Source: Pontibacillus chungwhensis BH030062 (lineage in GTDB: Bacteria > Bacillota > Bacilli > Bacillales > BH030062). From it: a DNA stretch of 45,689 bases. Of the stretch, positions 40,574 through 45,689 are shown one piece after another (positions within the stretch are counted from its first letter, which is position 1; the number at the start of each line of letters is the position of its first letter). Under the pieces are notes generated by a model. That model worked only from the letters and a program-made list of their open reading frames with translations. It had not been told where the DNA came from and made no database searches. The position numbers and the translations under genes are program-made. The stretch spans positions 1-45,689 of the forward strand of contig NZ_AVBG01000021.1 in assembly GCF_000770675.1 (NCBI RefSeq). Direction: 5' to 3'.

Positions 40574-41935
40574 TTATGAAACTTTAGAATTCTGACTTGG
40601 AACATACGCTTTTGAGTTTGGTACAAGCCATCCCACTCTACCAGCAACAGCTATGAGCACAAGACTCCCACCTAATAAAATCAGCGAGAACACCGGCCCA
40701 AGTCCACTCATCGCCATAACAGGCCCAAGCGCAATAATTAAGATTTCAATCGGAATCATGCCTACATAACCTAGAGCATAATCATCAAGCGTTGTACTCT
40801 CAGATTTCGGATCAACGATGCGCAGTAAAGCAATTCCCATCGCTACAGTACCCGTACTCCAACCCCAGCCGAAGATCCCATTCTCAAACCAATGCTGATG
40901 GAACACGCGTGGTGCGATAAACCGGAAAATGCAGTATGCCCATATGACACCAAACACCATTAACGCTAATAGCGGCCATAAATATGAAGCTACTACCGCT
41001 AGATTAATAGAGGTCATACCAAAGATGACAATTAAATCTGTAGCTGTCCCGCTTAAACGGTCAATAATACGCTTATCCACATATTCATTTGTACGGGTGC
41101 CATTCAACACCATCTGGATAATAAGACCAACCACAAAGGATAGACTCAATAAGGGAATACTCACTTGCGGGAACAAGGCTTCAATACCCGTTTTTAAATA
41201 AAAACTTCCTAACACCACAACACCTAAGATCGCTATGTGGAAAAATAACGGATCAACTGTATTGCTAGAAACCGTATCCTCACCTGAGGCTACACGCTTG
41301 TCCTTCTTCACAAGTCCTGTACGCAACTCCTGAGGCAGGTCACTAAAATCTGAAATAAAGTTTGTTTGCTTCTTCTTTGTATTCGTCTTAATTAACAAGA
41401 GTCCGCCTAATATAGAAGCAACAAGTCCTATCGTTGCTGAGGTATACCCGAGGTCTGTCGCCTCTTCCCAGCCTAGTCCACTAAACGCCTCTCCAATTGC
41501 CGCTGCTGTGCCATGGCCTCCAAGGAAACCAGCACCTAAAATTAAACCAAAACCATCTGGAACATCCGACACCCGGGCAATCAGAAGGTACGTAATAAAT
41601 GCTCCCCCGCCCCACATAAGTAGGGTAAGTAGCATGGAGTAGACCCACATATTGCGAACTCGTCCAAAGGTTTTCTTCCACTGAACTTTAGCAGCTCCAA
41701 TCGGAATCGCACCAAAAATGACGGCAATTAAAACCGTTGGATAAGAAGAAACCATATCGCTAAACGGCAGAAGGTCAAACCCATTTGGTCCAAAGGTCAG
41801 TCCTAAAACCCCTGCTGTAATACTTGCTGGAATAAATAATTTTTGCATAAATGTAACTTTGGCACGTAACACCACGCCAATTAGTAATAATACGGAAATG
41901 ACACCTAAATCAATTGCTAAATCCCAAACTGTCAT
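40574..41935 (-). CDS. gltS: Sodium/glutamate symporter GltS
   Basis: 453 aa, about ten to twelve membrane segments in two related halves. GLILGAGFLGGHGTAAAIGEAF split as GAGFLGGHGTAAAI carries the GGHGTA re-entrant motif of GltS; the second half has FGWGWSTGTVAMGIALLRIVDP. It imports glutamate with Na+. AAAGGAGCGTGGG upstream of the ATG. Own promoter and a structured leader lie upstream, after a tRNA-Ala gene. Confidence 0.93.
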   Translation of the reverse strand: MTVWDLAIDLGVISVLLLIGVVLRAKVTFMQKLFIPASITAGVLGLTFGPNGFDLLPFSDMVSSYPTVLIAVIFGAIPIGAAKVQWKKTFGRVRNMWVYSMLLTLLMWGGGAFITYLLIARVSDVPDGFGLILGAGFLGGHGTAAAIGEAFSGLGWEEATDLGYTSATIGLVASILGGLLLIKTNTKKKQTNFISDFSDLPQELRTGLVKKDKRVASGEDTVSSNTVDPLFFHIAILGVVVLGSFYLKTGIEALFPQVSIPLLSLSFVVGLIIQMVLNGTRTNEYVDKRIIDRLSGTATDLIVIFGMTSINLAVVASYLWPLLALMVFGVIWAYCIFRFIAPRVFHQHWFENGIFGWGWSTGTVAMGIALLRIVDPKSESTTLDDYALGYVGMIPIEILIIALGPVMAMSGLGPVFSLILLGGSLVLIAVAGRVGWLVPNSKAYVPSQNSKVS

Positions 41936-42066
41936 TTACCCACGCTCCTTTTATATGGTTATTGTCTTTCTCTCGTATAGGGTAACTCTGTAAATGTAGG
42001 GTAGAGTTCTCGCGGAAGTTAAACTTCAAAAATATGGAAAGGTAATTCATTAAAAACGACTTTTTT

Positions 42067-42192
42067 AGGCAGAAAAAAAGCCGCTTCAGGTAGAGGGATC
42101 CTCTTGTGTTGGCAGCCTAGTGTGCAGGGAAATCGACAAAATATCTCGACTTCCGACTTATTTAATTATAAGCATTTTTTCGGTTTTGGCAA
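42067..42192 (-). promoter_or_regulatory. gltS promoter and structured leader with early terminator
   Basis: Minus strand: TTGCCA (42187-42192), 16 nt, TATAAT (42165-42170). The transcript begins near 42158 and forms GGAA-TCGA/TCGA-TTCC, then AGAGG/CCTCT inside AGGCTGC/GCGGCTT (42118-42078) with seven T (42079-42073). It ends about 85 nt from the start, 140 nt before gltS. Riboswitch, attenuator or stand-alone sRNA; I recognise no class. The 41936-42066 stretch holds another AACTCT/AGAGTT hairpin and no gene. Confidence 0.6.
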
Positions 42193-42295
42193 GGAAAATT
42201 TTCAGGATGTTCGTTCCATTTTTATAAGTTTATGTTGGCGGTACAGTGATTCTTAGTCCGATTAGCTTACATTTAATATACCTATTAGAACATAC

Positions 42296-42327
42296 AAAAA
42301 CCCTCTTGCAAATATACAAGAAGGCTT
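42296..42327 (-). terminator. tRNA-Ala terminator
   Basis: CCCTCTTG/CAAGAAGG (one G/T pair), with T5 on the minus strand. Confidence 0.7.
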
Positions 42328-42333
42328 TCTCGA

Positions 42334-42406
42334 TGGAGCATAGCGGGCTCGAACCGCTGACCTCTACACTGCCAGTGTAGCGCTCTCCCAGCTGAGCTAA
42401 TGCCCC
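42334..42406 (-). tRNA. tRNA-Ala (anticodon GGC)
   Basis: 73-nt cloverleaf on the minus strand: acceptor GGGGCAT/ATGCTCC, D-arm AGCTC…GAGC, anticodon arm CTACA-CTGGCAG-TGTAG, T-arm CAGCGG-TTCGAGC-CCGCT region, discriminator A. CCA is not encoded. Decodes GCC/GCU. Confidence 0.95.
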
Positions 42407-42429
42407 GTATGGAATGTGAGTCATCGATA

Positions 42430-42459
42430 ATTATACTGTACAACGCTACCTTTAATCAA
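42430..42459 (-). promoter_or_regulatory. tRNA-Ala promoter
   Basis: TTGATT (42454-42459), 18 nt, TATAAT (42430-42435), 24 bp upstream of the tRNA. Confidence 0.75.
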
Positions 42460-42552
42460 TCCTTTTTCAAAAAAATCTAATTTCTTATTTCTCATGAACC
42501 TTTCCCCTCCCCCATACGTTATATAAGTGAAAACGTAGAAGGGATGATGGAA

Positions 42553-42771
42553 ATGGAACAAACATTTTCTGAAGTGATTAGTAGCATTCCATGGGGGATT
42601 GTAGCTCCACTCCTAGTTATACAAGCCATTTTATTAATAGTCGCCTTAGTGGATTGGTTCAGAATTGAGCGCACAAACGGCCCTAAGTGGGTCTGGTTAA
42701 TCATCATACTATTCTTCAATATACTCGGCCCCATTCTTTACTTCCTTATAGGAAGGAGAAATAATGGATGA
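42553..42771 (+). CDS. yxlE: YxlE-like small membrane protein (PLDc_N family)
   Basis: 72 aa. Of three close ATGs (42544, 42547, 42553) the last has GAAGGG 9 nt upstream. Two membrane helices: WGIVAPLLVIQAILLIVAL and WVWLIIILFFNILGPILYFL, the PLDc_N pattern. In B. subtilis YxlE negatively affects the sigma-Y system. It overlaps the ABC ATPase gene by 4 bp (ATGA). The sigma-Y and yxlC/D partners are absent here. Confidence 0.85.
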   Translation: MEQTFSEVISSIPWGIVAPLLVIQAILLIVALVDWFRIERTNGPKWVWLIIILFFNILGPILYFLIGRRNNG

Positions 42772-43676
42772 GTTTTATACACGTACAACATTTAAACAAA
42801 CAATTTGATGGGACTGCTGTGATTGAGGATGTTTCCTTTCAATTAGAGAAAGGTATGTGTGTATCTTTACTCGGCCCAAACGGAGCTGGCAAAACAACCA
42901 CCCTGAGGATTCTCTCCGGGTTAATGAAGCCAACGTCTGGAATTATTACGTTTGAAGGCAAATCCAATAAAGAAGACATTCGTTCTTGGATTGGATATTT
43001 ACCTCAATATCCTGTCTTCCATAACTGGATGTCAGGACGTGAATTCCTCATCTATGTTGCTCGCTTAGCTTATTTATCTAAGAAAGAAGCCGCAAGCCGT
43101 GCGGATCAACTTTTACAAAAGGTAGGATTACACGATGCTAAAAACCGCAGGATCGGAAAATATTCTGGTGGAATGAAGCAACGACTTGGGATTGCACAGG
43201 CCATGATTCACCGTCCCAAGTTAATCATGCTCGATGAGCCTGTGTCCTCCCTTGATCCAAACGGACGGCGTGAGGTATTGAATTTAATTGATGAATTAAA
43301 AAAAGAGACGACGATCTTATTTTCAACTCATATTTTAAGCGATGCGGAAGAGGTAAGCGATAGACTATTGCTTCTTCATAATGGAACACTGCATCATTCA
43401 GGTACGATAGAAGAGCTACAAGCAACTCAAGCTGTAAATAGAATCATTTTACGATTTGATTCACAGCCAGAGAGGTATATTGAACAACTCGATTCATTAC
43501 CAGAAGTTATTCATATAGAGCAGAACCGAGAGGCATTATACATTGAAGCAAACAAAATAGAGGCTGCCAGGTCGGCTATCCTACATCAGGCTGCCCAATA
43601 CCAATGGCCTCTCACATCATTTGAAATCGGACGCCTCTCCTTAGAAGAGTTGTTCATGAAGGTGGTGAACAAGTAA
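42768..43676 (+). CDS. yxlF: ABC transporter ATPase (YxlF-like)
   Basis: 302 aa. Walker A GPNGAGKTT, signature YSGGMKQRLG, Walker B LIMLDEPVSSLDP, H-loop STHILSD. About 70 extra C-terminal residues as in DrrA/CcmA-type ATPases. Starts within the yxlE stop (ATGA) and its stop overlaps the permease start (TAATG), so the three genes are translationally coupled. Substrate unknown. Confidence 0.92.
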   Translation: MSFIHVQHLNKQFDGTAVIEDVSFQLEKGMCVSLLGPNGAGKTTTLRILSGLMKPTSGIITFEGKSNKEDIRSWIGYLPQYPVFHNWMSGREFLIYVARLAYLSKKEAASRADQLLQKVGLHDAKNRRIGKYSGGMKQRLGIAQAMIHRPKLIMLDEPVSSLDPNGRREVLNLIDELKKETTILFSTHILSDAEEVSDRLLLLHNGTLHHSGTIEELQATQAVNRIILRFDSQPERYIEQLDSLPEVIHIEQNREALYIEANKIEAARSAILHQAAQYQWPLTSFEIGRLSLEELFMKVVNK

Positions 43677-44452
43677 TGCAGTGGATGACACTATTTCAAA
43701 AAGAGACACTCGAAAATTGGCGAAATTTTAAATGGTTGTGGGTGCCGATTACCTTTATTCTTTTAGCTGCTCTCGATCCTGTTACGACACATTATTTACC
43801 CGTCATCCTTGAAAAGTCTGGTGAGTTGCCTGAAGGAGCAACCTTTGACTTACCAACCCCCACACCGCCTGAAGCATTCTTATTAAGCTTCGGACAGCTT
43901 AACCTCCTGGGCGTTGCCGTTGTGCTTCTTATGACGATGGGGATCATTGCTTCGGAGCGTAAAAGCGGGGTTACAGAATTAATTCTAGTAAAACCCGTGC
44001 GTTATACAGCCTACATTACGGCTAAATGGGCAAGCACGCTTGTCCTCATACTTGTAAGCTTATTCTTAGGTTTACTGACTAGCTGGTATTACGTCAACAT
44101 CCTTTACGGAGACTTAGCATTCACTATTATGCTCGGTTCTTTTTTCCTTTATAGTGTATGGATGACGTTTGTCCTTACCATATCGATTTTTATGAACGTA
44201 TTCTTTAAAACACCTGGGCTTGTGGGATTTCTATCAATAGCCCTTATCATTCTTATTAACAGCCTTAACGGACTTGTCTCAAGGTTTATTGACTGGTATC
44301 CATCTCAAATCAATACGTATATACGCACATATGTCATAAACGGCACAACTAATGGAGACCTATTGCTTACTATCATCATCACTCTTTTACTTATTATTGT
44401 AATGTTAATAAGCTCCGTTTTGGTATTCCGGAAAAAGGAACTCGCTGCATAG
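43676..44452 (+). CDS. yxlG: ABC-2 type permease (YxlG-like)
   Basis: 258 aa, six membrane segments (about 20-38, 82-105, 120-142, 155-180, 188-208, 228-250). The loop IIASERKSGVTELILVKPVRYTAYI is typical of ABC-2 permeases (shown in part: ERKSGVTELILVKPV). Overlaps yxlF by one base. With YxlE and YxlF it forms an exporter of unknown substrate. Confidence 0.88.
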   Translation: MQWMTLFQKETLENWRNFKWLWVPITFILLAALDPVTTHYLPVILEKSGELPEGATFDLPTPTPPEAFLLSFGQLNLLGVAVVLLMTMGIIASERKSGVTELILVKPVRYTAYITAKWASTLVLILVSLFLGLLTSWYYVNILYGDLAFTIMLGSFFLYSVWMTFVLTISIFMNVFFKTPGLVGFLSIALIILINSLNGLVSRFIDWYPSQINTYIRTYVINGTTNGDLLLTIIITLLLIIVMLISSVLVFRKKELAA

Positions 44453-44506
44453 TAAAAGCGTAAGAACCGTTTCTCTTTAAATGAACTCAACCAGATGATA
44501 ATAAAG

Positions 44507-44535
44507 AAAGGGAGGCTCATGTAGAGCCTCCCTTT
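44507..44535 (+). terminator. yxlEFG terminator
   Basis: AAAGGGAGGCTC/GAGCCTCCCTTT, 5-nt loop; short T run. 44536-44628 holds nothing I can identify. Confidence 0.7.
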
Positions 44536-44642
44536 ATGTTGTATGCGGAACGGTTCTTTCATTCCATTTAATGCACAAATCTCCTTCTCTGGATTTAGAA
44601 CTCAACAGAAACGGGTACATTATAAGAAAAAGGAGATTGTCC

Positions 44643-44720
44643 ATGTTTGCTATAGTATCTTCCATTATCATCGTTCTTGCCGTTATTATTTTTCTTGTTT
44701 TTGGACGCTTCCGTGCTTAA
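44643..44720 (+). CDS. Tiny membrane peptide, 25 aa
   Basis: MFAIVSSIIIVLAVIIFLVF then GRFRA: one transmembrane helix and a basic tail. AAGGAG lies 7 nt upstream of the ATG, giving a good translation signal. It could be a regulatory microprotein or a membrane-acting toxin; no antisense antitoxin was identified. No family recognised. Confidence 0.6.
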   Translation: MFAIVSSIIIVLAVIIFLVFGRFRA

Positions 44721-44811
44721 ACAATCTAAGTTGACTTTAAGTATAAATTTATGTATGGTTTAAATACTTAAACATACGAACTAACAAACATTGTAGGAGG
44801 TTCTTTTTGCT

Positions 44812-45591
44812 ATGAATCCAACTGCCCTTATTACAGGAGCATCTAGTGGTTTAGGATACGAATTCGCAAAACTATACGCAGCAAACGGCTATAACTTGAT
44901 TATAACTGCCCGAAACGAAGAGAAACTTCAGAAGCTGAAAGACGAATTGAATCACATAGAGGTTACGATCATACCTAAAGACCTCTCTCAACCCGGAGCT
45001 TCAAAGGAACTGTACCAATATGTTGTGGACAAGGATCTTCAAGTCAGTGCGCTCGTCAACAACGCTGGGTTTGGACTAAATGGGTATTTTGATGAACTTT
45101 CCCTTCAAGAACAACAGGATATGCTTCAAGTAAATATTACAGCGCTGACTGAACTTACACATTACTTCCTGCCTTCATTGAAAAAGGCAGCAAAACAAGG
45201 CTTGTCCGCTGGAATCTTAAACGTAGCCAGTACTGCTGCATTCCAACCCGGTCCGAAAATGGCTGTTTATTACGCTTCTAAATCTTACGTTCTTTCCTTC
45301 TCAGAAGCCATGGCTGAAGAGTTAAAAGGCTCGAATGTTCATGTCACGACGCTATGTCCTGGTGCAACGGAAACGAACTTCTTTAAAACGGCAAAAGCAG
45401 AAAATTCTAAGCTAACTTCGAGCACGATGTCTCCACAGATGGTTGCTAAAGCGGGTTTTGAAGGATATATGAAGAAGCAGCGCGTTATTGTACCTGGCCG
45501 TGTAAACCGCGTGAGTGCCCTTGCTGCTAAATTTGTGCCTCGTTCTGTCGCTGCTCGCATTGCACAGAACATGAATAGTGCCAATTCCTAA
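44812..45591 (+). CDS. Short-chain dehydrogenase/reductase (DltE-like)
   Basis: 259 aa. TGASSGLG (8-15), NNAGFG (about 85), Ser in NVASTAAF, catalytic YYASK (about 155-159). CPGATETNF after the active site is typical of the DltE-like SDR group. Substrate unknown. Ribosome-binding site GTAGGAGG about 10 nt upstream. Confidence 0.9.
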   Translation: MNPTALITGASSGLGYEFAKLYAANGYNLIITARNEEKLQKLKDELNHIEVTIIPKDLSQPGASKELYQYVVDKDLQVSALVNNAGFGLNGYFDELSLQEQQDMLQVNITALTELTHYFLPSLKKAAKQGLSAGILNVASTAAFQPGPKMAVYYASKSYVLSFSEAMAEELKGSNVHVTTLCPGATETNFFKTAKAENSKLTSSTMSPQMVAKAGFEGYMKKQRVIVPGRVNRVSALAAKFVPRSVAARIAQNMNSANS

Positions 45592-45609
45592 AGGAGTTGG
45601 CACTATTTT
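45574..45609. terminator. Terminator at the end of the SDR gene
   Basis: AATAGTGCCAA/TTGGCACTATT with T5. The SDR stop lies in the loop, and the facing gene ends at 45609. Confidence 0.88.
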
Positions 45610-45689
45610 TATGCATCAATTACATAAACCGTCCACCCAAACTCCTCCTCTAGTACCGATGCATACCGCTCAGCTTCCTCTTTTGATAC
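45609..45689 (-). CDS. C-terminal fragment of an unknown protein (runs off the right edge)
   Basis: 26 codons and a stop: SKEEAERYASVLEEEFGWTV then YVIDA. Coding-like amino-acid use, no stop in frame to the edge, and a shared terminator at its end support a real gene. Too little sequence to name. Confidence 0.55.
   Translation of the reverse strand, partial: VSKEEAERYASVLEEEFGWTVYVIDA

Overview
The window comes from a low-GC, endospore-forming member of the Bacillaceae. The gene order follows the Bacillus subtilis rrnD–ygxA–ygzB–perR … gsaB–ygaE–ygaD–ntdP–sspE … mutY–yfhP–yfhJ–sspK … yfhH–recX–yfhF–yfhE block. Two spore-coat-independent small acid-soluble spore proteins (gamma-type SspE-like and SspK), PerR, GlcT/PtsG and RecX all fit that placement. 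Sodium/glutamate transport and the style of the dispersed repeats suggest a halotolerant genus such as Halobacillus or Pontibacillus, but this is inference only.

Layout. 1-345: promoters and leader of an rRNA operon running off the left edge. 346-2259: ygxA, ygzB and perR. 2385-4510: cobalamin adenosyltransferase and a hydroxyacid dehydrogenase, then a long structured leader. 4511-8645: ABC-F ATPase, bcp peroxiredoxin, K+ channel and gsaB. 8646-17669: large glutamate-synthase-type protein, ygaE, ABC exporter ygaD and ntdP. 17670-21905: sspE, a small unknown gene, tandem 151-bp repeats, mutY, yfhP, yfhJ, sspK and ypzG. 22124-26430: a glucose PTS block (ptsH, ptsG, glcT) and a HAD phosphatase. 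26489-30818: yfhH, an SDR, recX, yfhF and an amidohydrolase. 31250-34285: a persulfide dioxygenase-rhodanese (CstB type) and a two-gene sortase/substrate operon. 34286-36570: acetyltransferase behind a tRNA-like leader, yfhE, a DnaA-box cluster, a putative small RNA and a GC-rich 42-bp minisatellite. 36570-45689: GAF-GAF-GGDEF-EAL protein, HpaB/YoaI-type monooxygenase, gltS, tRNA-Ala, a yxlEFG-like ABC transporter, a tiny membrane peptide, an SDR, and the C-terminal end of an unknown gene.

The conserved backbone is interrupted by cassettes absent from the B. subtilis order as I remember it: ATR/dehydrogenase/ABC-F, K+ channel, gltB, the ptsHG-glcT block, and the sulfur and sortase genes. Many junctions carry dispersed palindromic repeats (GTGCCAGACACCC family, 151-bp tandem units, a 175-bp dyad).

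The most interesting features are regulatory RNAs and replication-linked DNA. (1) The ABC-F gene has a leader whose terminator overlaps its own ribosome-binding site and which can form a 21-pair antiterminator, with a short upstream ORF. (2) A GNAT gene has a similar terminator/ribosome-binding-site overlap behind a tRNA-shaped element. (3) Four perfect and four near-perfect DnaA boxes lie within about 175 bp, overlapping the promoter of a putative sRNA with a CCTCCCC loop. (4) A 17-copy 42-bp tandem array contains no indels. (5) gltS has a structured leader ending in an early terminator.
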